DNA from: Candidatus Accumulibacter sp. 66-26
Lineage (GTDB): Bacteria > Pseudomonadota > Gammaproteobacteria > Burkholderiales > Rhodocyclaceae
Length of the DNA: 64,000 bases
Assembly: GCA_001897745.1 (NCBI GenBank)
Contig: MKUH01000043.1
Coordinates: 62,001 to 126,000 of the forward strand
Direction: 5' to 3'
In this document: positions 36,072 to 48,390 of the stretch, piece by piece
Layout of the letters: each line of letters opens with the position of its first letter
How positions within the stretch are numbered: position 1 is the first letter of the stretch
Translations under genes and position numbers: made by a program
The notes under the pieces: generated by a model
What the model saw: only the letters and a program-made list of their open reading frames with translations
Databases searched by the model: none
What the model was told of the DNA's origin: nothing

Positions 36072-36521
36072 TCAGGACTTCCCGGTGCTGCCGAAACCGC
36101 CGGCGCCGCGCGCGCTGGCGTCGAAGCTGTCGACTACGTTGAACGCGACCTGCAGCACGGGGACGACGACCAACTGAGCGAGACGGTCGAGCGGGTTGAG
36201 CGTGAAGCTGTCCTTGCCGCGGTTCCAGGTCGACACCATGATTTCGCCCTGGTAGTCGGAGTCGATCAGTCCGACCAGATTGCCGAGCACGATGCCGTGC
36301 TTGTGGCCGAGTCCCGAGCGCGGCAGGATCATCGCCGCAAGGCCGGGGTCGGCGAGGTGGATGGCGATGCCGGTCGGAATCAGCATCGTCTCGCCGGGGT
36401 GGATCTTGAGCGGCGCTTCGATGCAGGCGCGCAGGTCGAGGCCGGCCGCGCCGGGCGTCGCGTAGTGGGGCGGGCTGTCCTGCAGCCGCGCATCGAGGAT
36501 GCGAACGTCGATTCGGTGCAT
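36072..36521 (-). CDS. dut: dUTP diphosphatase
   Basis: Hydrolyses dUTP to dUMP and PPi, keeping uracil out of DNA. It is 149 aa. All five trimeric dUTPase motifs can be seen: [45 protein letters not shown] and the C-terminal GAGGFGSTG. The ATG abuts the coaBC stop, so coaBC-dut is an operon, the same pairing as in E. coli. Confidence 0.97.
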   Translation of the reverse strand: MHRIDVRILDARLQDSPPHYATPGAAGLDLRACIEAPLKIHPGETMLIPTGIAIHLADPGLAAMILPRSGLGHKHGIVLGNLVGLIDSDYQGEIMVSTWNRGKDSFTLNPLDRLAQLVVVPVLQVAFNVVDSFDASARGAGGFGSTGKS

Positions 36522-37711
36522 CAGTTTTTCTCCAGCAGGGTGGCGATGTGCGCGACGAGACGGCGCGCGAGGTCGATCTTGGACGCGGGCGGCAGCGGAT
36601 GGCGGCCGTCGTCGTCGAACAGGACCAGCGTGTTGTCGTCGCCGCCGAATCCGTTCTGGATCAGGTTGCCGACGATCAGCGGAATTTTCTTGGCGCGCCG
36701 CTTCTTCTCGGCGTATTCGTCGAGCTTCTGGCTTTCCGCCGCGAAGCCGACACAGAGCGGCGGGTGCGGCAGCGCGGCGACTTCGGCGAGGATGTCCGGA
36801 TTGAGCGTGAGTTCGATGGCCGGCGGCGTGCCGCCGTCCTTCTTGATTTTCTGTTCCGCCGGCGCGGCCGGGCGGTAGTCGGCGACCGCCGCGACGGCGA
36901 CGAAGACGTCGCTGCCGGCTGTCTGCGCAAGGACGGCGTCGCGCATCTGCAGTGCGCTGGTCACGTCGATGCGCGTCACGCCGTAGGGGCAGGGCAGGGC
37001 GACCGGGCCGGAGACCAGCGTCACTTCGGCACCGGCCTCGTGCGCTGCGCGCGCGATGGCGTAGCCCATCTTGCCCGTGGACAGATTGGTGATGCCGCGC
37101 ACCGGGTCGATGGCCTCGAAGGTCGGGCCGGCCGTGAGCAGCAGGCGGCGTCCCTTGAGCGGCTTGGGCTGGAAGTGGGCGATCAGTTCGGCGACGATTT
37201 CTTCCGGCTCGAGCATGCGGCCGAGGCCGGTTTCGCCGCAGGCCTGGTCGCCGCAGCCGGGGCCGAGCACGGCGACGCCGTCGGCGCGCAGGGTGGCGAC
37301 GTTGCGCCGGGTGGCCGGGTTCTCCCACATCTGACGGTTCATCGCCGGCGCGACCAGCAGCGGACAGTCGCGCGCGAGAACGAGCGTGCTCAGCAGGTCG
37401 TCGGCCAGACCGTGCGCAACCTTGGCGAGGAAGTCGGCCGACGCCGGCGCGACGAGCAGGGCGTCGGCCTCGCGCGACAGGTCGATGTGCGCCATGTTGT
37501 TGCCGATGCGCGCATCCCACTGGTCGGTGAACACCGGCTGGCCGGACAGCGCCTGGAAGGTGACCGGCGTCACGAAGTGCGTGGCCGCGTCGGTCATCGC
37601 CACCTGCACCGTCGCGCCCTGCTTGAGCAGCAGGCGGACGAGCTCGGCGGCCTTGTAGGCGGCGACGCCGCCGGTCACCCCCAGCGCGATGCGTTTTCCC
37701 TGTAATTCCAT
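36521..37711 (-). CDS. coaBC: Phosphopantothenoylcysteine synthetase/decarboxylase
   Basis: Bifunctional flavoprotein for two CoA steps. It is 396 aa. The N-terminal CoaC half has [14 protein letters not shown], the catalytic His region [11 protein letters not shown], and [16 protein letters not shown]; the Cys lid region is [15 protein letters not shown]. The C-terminal CoaB half has [19 protein letters not shown] and [11 protein letters not shown], then KIKKDGG. It lies divergent from radC with only 48 bp between starts, and upstream of dut. The pantothenate genes panBCD are in another operon of this window. Confidence 0.97.
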   Translation of the reverse strand: MELQGKRIALGVTGGVAAYKAAELVRLLLKQGATVQVAMTDAATHFVTPVTFQALSGQPVFTDQWDARIGNNMAHIDLSREADALLVAPASADFLAKVAHGLADDLLSTLVLARDCPLLVAPAMNRQMWENPATRRNVATLRADGVAVLGPGCGDQACGETGLGRMLEPEEIVAELIAHFQPKPLKGRRLLLTAGPTFEAIDPVRGITNLSTGKMGYAIARAAHEAGAEVTLVSGPVALPCPYGVTRIDVTSALQMRDAVLAQTAGSDVFVAVAAVADYRPAAPAEQKIKKDGGTPPAIELTLNPDILAEVAALPHPPLCVGFAAESQKLDEYAEKKRRAKKIPLIVGNLIQNGFGGDDNTLVLFDDDGRHPLPPASKIDLARRLVAHIATLLEKN

Positions 37712-37721
37712 TGTCTTAAAT

Positions 37722-37747
37722 GTAGAATGCTGAGCGTTTCATTCTAC
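37722..37747. promoter_or_regulatory. Inverted repeat carrying divergent -10 elements (coaBC / radC)
   Basis: GTAGAATG and CATTCTAC form an 8-bp inverted repeat with a 10-bp spacer. Each arm contains TAGAAT in the direction of one gene, giving leaders of about 23-25 nt for radC (plus) and coaBC (minus). The two polymerases cannot easily occupy the site together. Confidence 0.55.
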
Positions 37748-37759
37748 TTGAGAAACGTC

Positions 37760-38437
37760 ATGGCGATCACCGATTGGCCGGCCGACGAACGCCCCCGCGA
37801 GCGCTTGCTGGCGCAGGGTGCGGGCGCCTTGTCGGACGCCGAATTGCTGGCCATTTTCCTGCGCGTCGGGATGCCCGGCAAAAGCGCGGTCGATCTGGCG
37901 CGCGAGCTGATCGCCCGCTTCGGCGGCCTGACCCGCCTGTTCGCGGCGAGCCGCGGCGAATTCTCGGCGGTGCCCGGCATGGGGCCGGCCAAGTACGCGC
38001 AGCTGCAGGCGGTGCTCGAAATGGCGCGGCGCGCGCTCGGCGAGGAAATCCGGCAGGGCGCGGCCTTCGCGTCGCCCGGCGCGGTGCGCGACTATCTGCG
38101 CCTGCATCTGGCCGGCCTGCCGCACGAAGTCTTCTTCGCCCTCTGGCTCGATGCGCAGCATCGGCTGATCGCCGCCGAGGAACTGTTTTGCGGCAGTCTC
38201 ACGCAGACCAGCGTTTATCCGCGCGAAGTGGTCAAGAAGGCGCTCGGCCACAATGCCGCGGCGGTCATCCTCGCGCACAATCATCCCTCCGGCGTTGCCG
38301 AACCGTCGCGCGCCGACGAGACGCTGACGCGCGAACTCAAGCAGGCGCTGGCGCTGGTCGATGTGCGCGTGCTCGATCACTTCATCGTGGCCGGGTCGGC
38401 GCAGCCCCTTTCGTTCGCCGAACGCGGGCTGCTGTGA
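37760..38437 (+). CDS. radC: RadC/YicR family JAB-domain protein
   Basis: A 225-aa protein. The N-terminal helix-hairpin-helix part contains [15 protein letters not shown]; the C-terminal JAB/MPN domain has the metal motif [15 protein letters not shown], preceded by the conserved [18 protein letters not shown]. The original link of RadC to DNA repair has been withdrawn for E. coli; its function is unsettled. It is directly upstream of rpmB, the usual order in proteobacteria, and divergent from coaBC. Confidence 0.94.
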   Translation: MAITDWPADERPRERLLAQGAGALSDAELLAIFLRVGMPGKSAVDLARELIARFGGLTRLFAASRGEFSAVPGMGPAKYAQLQAVLEMARRALGEEIRQGAAFASPGAVRDYLRLHLAGLPHEVFFALWLDAQHRLIAAEELFCGSLTQTSVYPREVVKKALGHNAAAVILAHNHPSGVAEPSRADETLTRELKQALALVDVRVLDHFIVAGSAQPLSFAERGLL

Positions 38438-38470
38438 TCCGCGCTTTCGGCCGGAAACTAAAAAAAGTGC

Positions 38471-38500
38471 TTGAAAAGATTCGTGTCTTTCGGATAGAAT
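38471..38500 (+). promoter_or_regulatory. Sigma70 promoter of rpmB-rpmG
   Basis: TTGAAA (38471-38476) and TAGAAT (38495-38500) are separated by 18 bp, giving a leader of about 34 nt before rpmB. Confidence 0.75.
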
Positions 38501-38541
38501 CGCCGGCTTCTTTCTTCCCAAGATTAATTGGAGCAACAATC

Positions 38542-38775
38542 ATGGCGCGTGTCTGCCAAGTAACGGGTAAGGGCCCGATGGTTGGGAACAATGTTTCCCA
38601 TGCCAACAACAAAACGAAGCGCCGCTTCCTCCCGAATCTGCAGTACCGCCGTTTCTGGGTTGAAAGCGAAAACCGTTTCGTGCGTCTGCGCGTTTCCAAC
38701 GCCGGTCTGCGCACGATCGACAAGAACGGTATCGACGTGGTGCTCGCCGATCTGCGCGCCCGCGGCGAGATCTGA
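38542..38775 (+). CDS. rpmB: 50S ribosomal protein L28
   Basis: A 77-aa ribosomal protein with the normal start [20 protein letters not shown] and [16 protein letters not shown] site lies 8 nt before the ATG. It has its own promoter after radC and is followed by rpmG after 15 bp. L28 lacks the extra zinc-binding Cys pairs of the C+ form (only one Cys, in RVCQV), as expected for this lineage. Confidence 0.98.
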   Translation: MARVCQVTGKGPMVGNNVSHANNKTKRRFLPNLQYRRFWVESENRFVRLRVSNAGLRTIDKNGIDVVLADLRARGEI

Positions 38776-38790
38776 TAAGGAGCTCAAATC

Positions 38791-38946
38791 ATGCGTGAAA
38801 AGATCAAGCTCGAATCGACCGCCGGTACCGGTCACTTCTACACCACGACCAAGAACAAGCGCACCATGCCGGAAAAGATGGAGATCAAGAAGTACGATCC
38901 CAAGGTCCGCAAGCATGTGATGTACAAGGAAACCAAGCTGAAGTGA
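38791..38946 (+). CDS. rpmG: 50S ribosomal protein L33
   Basis: A 51-aa ribosomal protein: [20 protein letters not shown], then [19 protein letters not shown] and a VMYKETKLK ending. This is the Cys-free L33 type. A ribosome-binding site AAGGAG lies 7 nt before the ATG. It is co-transcribed with rpmB and followed by a terminator. Confidence 0.98.
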   Translation: MREKIKLESTAGTGHFYTTTKNKRTMPEKMEIKKYDPKVRKHVMYKETKLK

Positions 38947-38965
38947 TTCGGCTCGGTGCGAAGAG

Positions 38966-38992
38966 ACCTCGCTGATCGGCGAGGTTTTTTTT
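38966..38992 (+). terminator. Terminator of rpmB-rpmG
   Basis: ACCTCGC/GCGAGGT stem with a 6-nt loop followed by eight T, 20 bp after the rpmG stop. Confidence 0.92.
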
Positions 38993-39029
38993 CGCCTGCG
39001 TTTTACCGGCGCCGCAGTGGGCGCCCATG

Positions 39030-39059
39030 AAAAAGGCCGCGCAGCGCTGCGCGGCCTTT
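39030..39059 (-). terminator. Terminator of the sulfide dehydrogenase pair
   Basis: On the minus strand AAAGGCCGCGCA pairs with TGCGCGGCCTTT across GCGC, running into TTTTT. It lies about 35 bp after the flavoprotein stop. Confidence 0.85.
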
Positions 39060-39094
39060 CGTCTTGCCGGAGTGGCGGCGCGCGCCGCCGGCGT

Positions 39095-40366
39095 TCAGGT
39101 CAGCATGTCGGCCCAGATGTTCTGCGCCCAGCCGAGGGCGTAGCGGAACTCCAGTTCGTTGCGCGCCGTCGAGACGCCGCCGGCGCCGTCGACCGGCACC
39201 AGTGTCTTCTTGTCGGCGTCGTAGCGATGCACCGAAGCGACGTGGATGGCGTTCTGCGAGTCGATGAAGCTGTAGCAGGTGTTCATCACCAGCGGCTCCG
39301 GGTTGGGCGGTTGTCCGGCGAGCAGGTTGAGGATCGCGGCGGCGGCCAGCTTGGCGTGCTGGTTGGCCATGTGGCCGGACTTGGGCATGCCCGGCGCTGA
39401 GAAGGTCGCGTCGCCGAGGACGTGGATGCCCGGCGTGCCGGTCGCTTCCATCGAACGCCAGTCGATATCCACCCAGCGCTGGTTGATCAGCTTCAGCCCG
39501 CTCCGCACGGCGATCGCGCCGGCACGCTGCGGCGGAATGACGTTGAGCACGTCGGCCTTGACCGTGTCGAATTCCAGCACGGCGCTGCGCCCGGCGACGT
39601 CGACGTCGCGCAGCTCGCTGTTCGGTCGGTAGTCGATGATGTCCTTGTAGAGTTCGCTCCAGGCTTTGGTGAACAGTCCCTTCTTGGAAATGATTTCCGC
39701 GTTGGCGTCGAGGACGAGGACCTTGGACTTCGGTTTCTTCGCCTTGAAGTAGCCGGCGACCACGCTGGCGCGCTCGTACGGGCCGGGCGGGCAGCGGTAC
39801 GGCGCCTTCGGGATCGTGATGGCGAACACGCCGCCGTCCTTCATGTCGGCCAATTGCTTGCCCAACGCCACGGTCTGCGGGCCGGCCTTCCAGGCGTGCA
39901 GAATCTGGCCTTGCGCGGCGGGACTGGCGAGTCCGGGAATCTGGTCGTATACAAAATCCACGCCGGGCGACAGGACCAGCCGGTCGTAGCTCAGTTCGCC
40001 ACCGCGCGCCAGGCGGAGCGTGCGCTTGGCCGCATCGATGCCGGTCACGTCGTCGTGGATCACGCGCACGCCCCATTTCTTCAGGCCTTCGTAGCCGACG
40101 GTGACGTCGGCCAGCGTTTTGTCGCCGGACAGGATGAGGTTGGATATCGGGCAGGAGACGAACTGCGCGTCGCGCTCGATCAGCGTCACCTGCACGCCGC
40201 CCTCGCTCCATTTGCGCAGGTACTTGGCCGCCGTGGCGCCGCCGAAGCCGCCGCCGACCACCACCACGTGCCCGCCGGCTCTGGTGCCGCCGGCGCAACC
40301 GTAGAGCGCTCCGCTCGCCGTGGCGGCGCCCATCGCCTTGAGGAAATCGCGTCGATTGAAAATCAT
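39095..40366 (-). CDS. fccB: Flavocytochrome c sulfide dehydrogenase, flavoprotein subunit
   Basis: A 423-aa FAD protein. The N-terminus is a Tat signal (NRRDFLKAMG, then GALYGCAGG). The FAD fold starts VVVVGGGFGGATAAKYLRKW; later Cys residues in VSCPISNL, APYRCPPGPYER and MNTCYSFID match those of the sulfide-oxidising FccB family. Sulfide or another sulfur compound is oxidised in the periplasm with electrons passed to the cytochrome encoded just upstream. The start at 40366 is 6 nt after AAGGGG; the ATG at 40372 directly abuts that site. Confidence 0.87.
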   Translation of the reverse strand: MIFNRRDFLKAMGAATASGALYGCAGGTRAGGHVVVVGGGFGGATAAKYLRKWSEGGVQVTLIERDAQFVSCPISNLILSGDKTLADVTVGYEGLKKWGVRVIHDDVTGIDAAKRTLRLARGGELSYDRLVLSPGVDFVYDQIPGLASPAAQGQILHAWKAGPQTVALGKQLADMKDGGVFAITIPKAPYRCPPGPYERASVVAGYFKAKKPKSKVLVLDANAEIISKKGLFTKAWSELYKDIIDYRPNSELRDVDVAGRSAVLEFDTVKADVLNVIPPQRAGAIAVRSGLKLINQRWVDIDWRSMEATGTPGIHVLGDATFSAPGMPKSGHMANQHAKLAAAAILNLLAGQPPNPEPLVMNTCYSFIDSQNAIHVASVHRYDADKKTLVPVDGAGGVSTARNELEFRYALGWAQNIWADMLT

Positions 40367-40376
40367 GCCCATCCCC

Positions 40377-40682
40377 TTATCGCTGCGCCGCGAAGTAGCT
40401 CGCGATCAGTTCCAGTTGCGCGTCGGTGTAGCCCTTGGCGATCTGCTGCATGATCGTCGCCGGGCGGACGCCGGACTTGAACTCCCGGATTTTCTGCAGG
40501 AGTTTTTCCTTGTCGGCGCCGGCCAGCGCCTCCATGCCGGCGCCCGCGGCGGCCTTGCCGTCGGTGCCGTGGCAGTTGGCGCAGGTCGCGGCCAGGTTGC
40601 GGGCGAGGTTGGGATCTTGCGCGGCGACGCCGCCGGCCGTGACGGCAAGGCAGAGCGCGGCGACGAGATGCGGCAGCTTCAT
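40377..40682 (-). CDS. Monohaem cytochrome c, probable partner of FccB
   Basis: A 101-aa periplasmic cytochrome c: signal peptide (about 1-21, ending GGVAAQD), haem site CANCHGTDGKA, and a C-terminal Met-containing helix region ATIMQQIAKGYTDAQ. It is shorter than dihaem FccA and belongs to the small c553/FccA-like class. A GGAGA site precedes the ATG, and the gene is 10 bp upstream of fccB, so it is probably the electron acceptor of that flavoprotein. Confidence 0.88.
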   Translation of the reverse strand: MKLPHLVAALCLAVTAGGVAAQDPNLARNLAATCANCHGTDGKAAAGAGMEALAGADKEKLLQKIREFKSGVRPATIMQQIAKGYTDAQLELIASYFAAQR

Positions 40683-40875
40683 GGCTGGGTCTCCAGTCTT
40701 CAATGAGATAGCGGGTGGTGTCGTTCTACGTTCTTGGACGCCGGGAGGCGATTTCGCGCGGCCAGTATAGGTAGAAAGTGGCGACTCCACCATAGCCGCG
40801 CGGGCATAAGCATATGCCGTAAACACAGGGTTTGCGGGGCGCCGGGGGCGTGCGGATGGGCGCTTCGCGTGGCGC

Positions 40876-42654
40876 TCACGCCGCCGCGAAGGCGTTGCAG
40901 AAGCGCAGGGTTTCCGGGTAGGGGAAGAAGTCTTCGACGTGGCCGTCGCGGATCTTCTGCTGGGTGCGCTGCCAGAACTCGACGTCGAGCAGGTCGCGGT
41001 GATATTTCAGAAATGCCTGGCGGACCTTGGGCGAGCCGAGCAGGAAAGTGGCGAACTCCTCGGGGAAGATGTCGTTGCGGGCGACTGAGTACCAGGGCTC
41101 GCCGGACATTTCCATCTCCGGGTAGGGCGCTTCCGGAATGACACGGAAGTTGCAGTCGGTCATGTGCTCGATTTCGTCGTAGTCGTAGAAAACGACGCGG
41201 TTGTAACGCGTGACGCCGAAATTCTTCCACAACATGTCGCCAGGGAAGATGTTGGCGACCGCCAGTTCGCGGATCGCGTTGCCGTATTCGAGGACGGCGT
41301 GGTCGATCTGCTCCGGCGTCGCATTGTCGAGGTAGAGGTTGAGCGGCGTCATGCGGCGCTCGATATAGAGGTGTTTGATCACGAGGTCGTCGCCGTCCTC
41401 TTCGATCAGCGAGGGCACCTGCTTGCGTAGTTCCTCGATGAGTTCCGGGGCGAAGCGCTTCTTCGGCAGGGCGGCGTGCGAAAACTCCAGCGTGTCGGCC
41501 ATGCGGCCGACGCGGTCGACCTGCTTCACGAGCAGGTACTTGGCTTTCACCGTGTCGTGGTCGACTTCTTTCGAGGCGCCGAAGACGTCCTTGATGACCT
41601 TGAAAACGTAGGGGTAGGAGGGCAGCGTGAACACCAGCATGACGAGCCCCTTGATCCCCGGCGCGACGATGAATTTGTCCTCGGAGTGGCGCAGGTGCTG
41701 GATCAGGTCGCGGAAGAACATCGTCTTGCCCTGCTTGCCCAGGCCGAGCATGGTGTACAGCTCCGAGCGCGGCTTGCCGGGCAGGATGCCGCGCAGGAAC
41801 TGCACGTAGCCGGAGGGCACTTCCATGTCGACCATGAAGTAGGCGCGCGACAGCGAGAAGAGCAGGCCGATGCGCCAGGCGTCGAGCAGGACGGTGTCGA
41901 GGACGAGCTTGCCTTCCGGCGTGTGCAGCACGGGAACGGCGAAGGGAAGTTCGAGATGGCCGTTGATCGCCTTGCCGATGATGTAGGCGGCCTTGTTGCG
42001 GTAGAACGCCGAGTACAGCACCTGGATCTGCGCGTTGGCTTCGGCCCGGGGCCAGCCGCCGAGGTGCTTCTCGACCGTCTGCTTGACGTAGCCGATGTCG
42101 CGGTCGAGATTCTCGAAGGGGCGCTGCCAGTCGAAGTCGAGGACGATCTGCCGGAGCGTCTCGTGCAATCCGGAATCCCCGGGCGCGCCCTGGCCGGCGC
42201 GCTGCATCGGGTAGTAGCTCGAATAGGTCGGCGGATAGGAGTCGATATACTCGGTCGACACCGCCGGGCGGGCGAAGATGTAGTCGTTGTGGAAGTAGGT
42301 GCGGTGCAGGATCTTCGAACACACCGAGTTGAAGAAGGTCTCGGCCAGTTCGGGCTGCTTGTGGTTGATCAGCTGCCCGATGTAGAGCAGCTTGAGCTGC
42401 TGCCAGGTGTCGTTGTCGAGCGTCGCGGCGCCGAATTCCGCGCACAGCAGGTCGGCGGTCTCCTGCACGCGTTCGTCGTAGGAGCGGATGCGTTCGCGCA
42501 CGGCGCTCTGCACGCCCTTCCAGTCGGCTGCCTCGAACAGGATCTTGGCCTGCCGGCCATAGTGCCGCATCAGCCGGTAGTGCCGGTTGAAGCCGTCGAT
42601 CATCGTTTCGGCGATGCGCTTGGCGAGCGGATTCTGGACAGTCGAGATTTCCAT
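40876..42654 (-). CDS. aceK: Isocitrate dehydrogenase kinase/phosphatase
   Basis: A 592-aa bifunctional enzyme that phosphorylates or dephosphorylates dimeric isocitrate dehydrogenase to direct carbon to the glyoxylate bypass. Family features are TYFHNDYIFARPAVSTEYID, RSELYTMLGLGKQGKTMFF (ATP loop), the VFTLPSYPYVFKVIKD strand with the ATP Lys, and NFGVTRYNRVVFYDYDEI with the catalytic Asp. It is encoded divergently from the two isocitrate dehydrogenase genes rather than with aceBA, which are not in the window. Confidence 0.96.
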   Translation of the reverse strand: MEISTVQNPLAKRIAETMIDGFNRHYRLMRHYGRQAKILFEAADWKGVQSAVRERIRSYDERVQETADLLCAEFGAATLDNDTWQQLKLLYIGQLINHKQPELAETFFNSVCSKILHRTYFHNDYIFARPAVSTEYIDSYPPTYSSYYPMQRAGQGAPGDSGLHETLRQIVLDFDWQRPFENLDRDIGYVKQTVEKHLGGWPRAEANAQIQVLYSAFYRNKAAYIIGKAINGHLELPFAVPVLHTPEGKLVLDTVLLDAWRIGLLFSLSRAYFMVDMEVPSGYVQFLRGILPGKPRSELYTMLGLGKQGKTMFFRDLIQHLRHSEDKFIVAPGIKGLVMLVFTLPSYPYVFKVIKDVFGASKEVDHDTVKAKYLLVKQVDRVGRMADTLEFSHAALPKKRFAPELIEELRKQVPSLIEEDGDDLVIKHLYIERRMTPLNLYLDNATPEQIDHAVLEYGNAIRELAVANIFPGDMLWKNFGVTRYNRVVFYDYDEIEHMTDCNFRVIPEAPYPEMEMSGEPWYSVARNDIFPEEFATFLLGSPKVRQAFLKYHRDLLDVEFWQRTQQKIRDGHVEDFFPYPETLRFCNAFAAA

Positions 42655-42710
42655 CGGCGTCGGTGGGCAATGAAAACGGGAATCTTAGCACCGCCTCCGC
42701 CGCCCGTTCC

Positions 42711-42768
42711 CGGCGCAGGGCGGGGGCCGGCCTCGGCGCAGGGCGGGGGCCGGCCTCGGCGCAGGGCG
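42711..42768. repeat. Short tandem repeat, 23-bp unit
   Basis: Two exact copies of a 23-bp GC-rich unit (starting CGGCGCAGGGCGGGGGCC) lie at 42711-42733 and 42734-42756, followed by 12 bp of a third. It sits between aceK and the monomeric dehydrogenase gene. Confidence 0.85.
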
Positions 42769-42809
42769 CGGTCATTGCACTGGGCGCAATAATGTTGCAT
42801 TGAGTGATA

Positions 42810-42815
42810 TATAAT
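42810..42815 (+). promoter_or_regulatory. -10 element of monomeric isocitrate dehydrogenase gene
   Basis: A perfect TATAAT within an unusually AT-rich stretch, 49 bp before the ATG. No -35 match is seen at the normal spacing; TTGCAC (42775-42780) and TTGCAT (42795-42800) are badly spaced. Confidence 0.5.
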
Positions 42816-42864
42816 TTATATGTCTACTGTGGAACTTCCCAAAAACTTTACGCGAGGGATTAGC

Positions 42865-45102
<2,238 letters not shown>

Positions 45103-45114
45103 GCCGCCCCCCCG

Positions 45115-45154
45115 AAACGGCCCGGCACACCGGAAACGGTCTGCCGGGCCGTTT
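45115..45154 (+). terminator. Terminator after the monomeric isocitrate dehydrogenase gene
   Basis: AAACGGCCCGGCA pairs perfectly with TGCCGGGCCGTTT across a 14-nt loop, 12 bp after the stop. The T-tract is short, so read-through into icd is possible. Confidence 0.75.
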
Positions 45155-45309
45155 GCATTTCGGCGGCCGGGGCCGGGCTGACATCCCTCCGCCTTTCCCG
45201 CATAATCAAACGCAGTGCCGGGCGCGGGCGACGCCCCGCCCGGCGGCCCCGAGGAGGGGGCGTTCGCGGCAGTCCCATGTCTTCCTATAACAATTCATGG
45301 AGTGAGGCT

Positions 45310-46536
<1,227 letters not shown>

Positions 46537-46548
46537 GCGAGTCGGCCG

Positions 46549-46588
46549 GCCCAAAGAAAAAGCCCCGCGAGGGGCTTTTTCTTTGGGC
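46549..46588. terminator. Bidirectional terminator between icd and hemerythrin gene
   Basis: An 18-bp perfect stem (GCCCAAAGAAAAAGCCCC with its complement) and a GCGA loop carry internal A5/T5 tracts that serve both converging genes. Confidence 0.92.
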
Positions 46589-46603
46589 GCCTCCCGGCGT
46601 TTC

Positions 46604-47011
46604 CTACACGATCCCGTGCGCGGCGAGGAAGGGGGCGTAAGCCTTGTCGGTGCGCATGATGTGCTCGATCAGCCAGTTCTTCAGGAAGTCGAGCGTCGCC
46701 TGCCCGACGTCCTCGCCGTCCTCGAAACGGACCAGGGTATCCATCACCTGCGCCGTGAAATGGTCGTGCTGGGCCTTGTGCGCCGCGGTCTCGGGGTAGG
46801 CGTAGCGCTCGAAGAGCTCTTCTTCCATGATGAAGTGGTTCATCGTGTAGTCCATCAGCCCTTCGATGATCCGGCCCATGACGGCGCGGTCCGGGGTCGC
46901 CTTGACCAGTTCGGCGTGCAGGCGGTTGGTGGCGTCGACCAGCCAGCGATGCTGTTCGTCGACGCTCTCGAGGCCGACCGAGAGGGCCTCGCTCCAAGGC
47001 ATGTAGCTCAT
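46604..47011 (-). CDS. Bacteriohemerythrin
   Basis: A 135-aa single-domain hemerythrin with a di-iron O2 site. The ligands are in the usual order: His in VDEQHRWL, His and Glu in MNHFIMEEELFERY, two His in AAHKAQHDHF, and His with Asp in IEHIMRTDKAY. It likely carries or senses O2 or protects from NO in a microaerobic cell. Monocistronic and convergent with icd. Confidence 0.94.
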   Translation of the reverse strand: MSYMPWSEALSVGLESVDEQHRWLVDATNRLHAELVKATPDRAVMGRIIEGLMDYTMNHFIMEEELFERYAYPETAAHKAQHDHFTAQVMDTLVRFEDGEDVGQATLDFLKNWLIEHIMRTDKAYAPFLAAHGIV

Positions 47012-47230
47012 CGTTCATCTCCCTGTAAGGTGCTGTTTTTAGAAGTATGTGGGCAGCATGATGCCACGTGGATCGACGATGTCCAAGGTGGGCGCCCGGC
47101 GCGGCGCGCCGCCGGCGGCTTGACGCGGCGCACCGGCAGGCGTGCCGCCCGGTGCTAGAATCGCACTCCGGCGTTCGTGCGCCGACGCTTTGCCGTCGGC
47201 GCGCGGCACGGATTTTTCACAGGGGGGCGC

Positions 47231-47623
47231 GTGGCAAGAACAGGGTCGTCGGCGGGTTTCCGCGATTTTCCCGGTCGGCGCTGGCTGATCGTCGCCCTGC
47301 GCGCCGCGCATCTGGTGGGGCTGGTCGGGATCGGCGCGACGCTGCTCTCCGGGCAGCCCCTCGCCGCCCACCAGCCTTTCGTCCTCACCCTGCTGTGCAG
47401 CGGGTTCGCCATGCTGCTCGTCGATCTCTGGGCTTCGCCCCGCTACCTCGGCGAAGTGTCGGGCGTGGCGACGCTGTGCAAGCTTGCGCTGCTCGCTTGG
47501 TTCGCGCTCGATCCGGCGCACCGCATGCCGCTTTTCTGGGGCATTCTGGTCTTTTCCGCCTTCATCGCCCACGCGCCGGCGTGGGTGCGCCATCGCCGCC
47601 TGTTCGGCCTGCGCGGCCATTAG
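47231..47623 (+). CDS. Small four-helix membrane protein of unknown function
   Basis: A 130-aa protein with four predicted helices (about 17-39, 48-67, 74-94, 100-118) and short basic termini (ARTGSS at the start, RHRRLFGLRGH at the end). I chose a GTG start at 47231, well spaced from AGGGGGG (47221-47227); the ATG at 47177 has no such site. No family is recognised. It is alone between hemerythrin (divergent) and the rnk-like gene. Confidence 0.6.
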   Translation: MARTGSSAGFRDFPGRRWLIVALRAAHLVGLVGIGATLLSGQPLAAHQPFVLTLLCSGFAMLLVDLWASPRYLGEVSGVATLCKLALLAWFALDPAHRMPLFWGILVFSAFIAHAPAWVRHRRLFGLRGH

Positions 47624-47918
47624 GAGCGACCGGCTTTGCCTCCTGCCGGTAATAGGCTAAGCTAACCGCCATCCCCGTTCACTCCGCCTGTCCAATGCCC
47701 CATCGCAGCGCATCGCTTCGTCCTTCCGCTCGACACCACGCCGGTGTCGGGAGGACGCGCGCCCTGTGCGCGGGCTTGTGCGGGGTTACCGCCTGCCTCG
47801 TCTCCGCCCGGCAGTCTGCCTGAAGTTCTCCGGCTGCCGGGCGCCACCCTGGGTTTTCTCTGATTGTTTCCACGCCGTTCGAGGCGCGGAAATCTCGGTT
47901 CATGCGAAGGAGCAAATT

Positions 47919-48356
47919 ATGGAAGCGATGCTTTCCCCCACGGCGGTCACTTGCGTTTCCGCCCTCGACAAAAGCCGGCTGGAGTCGCTGATCGAGCGCA
48001 GCTTCAGCGGCGAACACGCCCTCAACGCCGCCGCCAGCATGGTTCTGCGCCGCTTGCGCACGGCCGCCACAGTGGTGCAGCCGGACGACGTGCCGCGCGA
48101 TCTGGTGACGATGAATTCGACGGTCAGCCTCGTCGACCCGGCCTCCGGCGAACGCTGGGAGGTGACGCTGGCCTACCCGGAGGACCACGACCCGGAAGAG
48201 AACAGCTGGTCGGTGCTCAGCCCGATCGGCGCCGCCCTCTTCGGCCTGCGCGTCGGCGACAGCGCGCCCGTGCAGCGCGACGATCTGCCGCAGGCGCGCT
48301 GGATGGTCGCCGCCGTTCCCTTCCAGCCCGAAGCGCGCGGCTGGCTGACGATGTGA
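47919..48356 (+). CDS. rnk: Rnk-like GreA/GreB-family regulator
   Basis: A 145-aa protein with an N-terminal short helical part (DKSRLESLIERSFS) and a C-terminal GreA/GreB-like FKBP-type domain: VTMNSTVSLVDPASGERWEV, then LAYPEDHDPEENSWSVLSPI and the end GAALFGLRVGD. This is the Rnk (regulator of nucleoside diphosphate kinase) pattern; Rnk binds RNA polymerase but lacks the long coiled coil of Gre factors. AAGGAG lies 7 nt upstream of the ATG. It has a leader region of about 295 bp after the preceding gene in which I see no gene. Confidence 0.85.
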   Translation: MEAMLSPTAVTCVSALDKSRLESLIERSFSGEHALNAAASMVLRRLRTAATVVQPDDVPRDLVTMNSTVSLVDPASGERWEVTLAYPEDHDPEENSWSVLSPIGAALFGLRVGDSAPVQRDDLPQARWMVAAVPFQPEARGWLTM

Positions 48357-48390
48357 ACGCCCCGGGGCCGGCGCCCGCCGGCTCCCGTTT

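Noticed and set aside
42775-42800. TTGCAC/TTGCAT as -35 elements of the monomeric isocitrate dehydrogenase promoter
   Set aside because: Spacing to the TATAAT at 42810 is 29 and 9 bp, outside the functional range.
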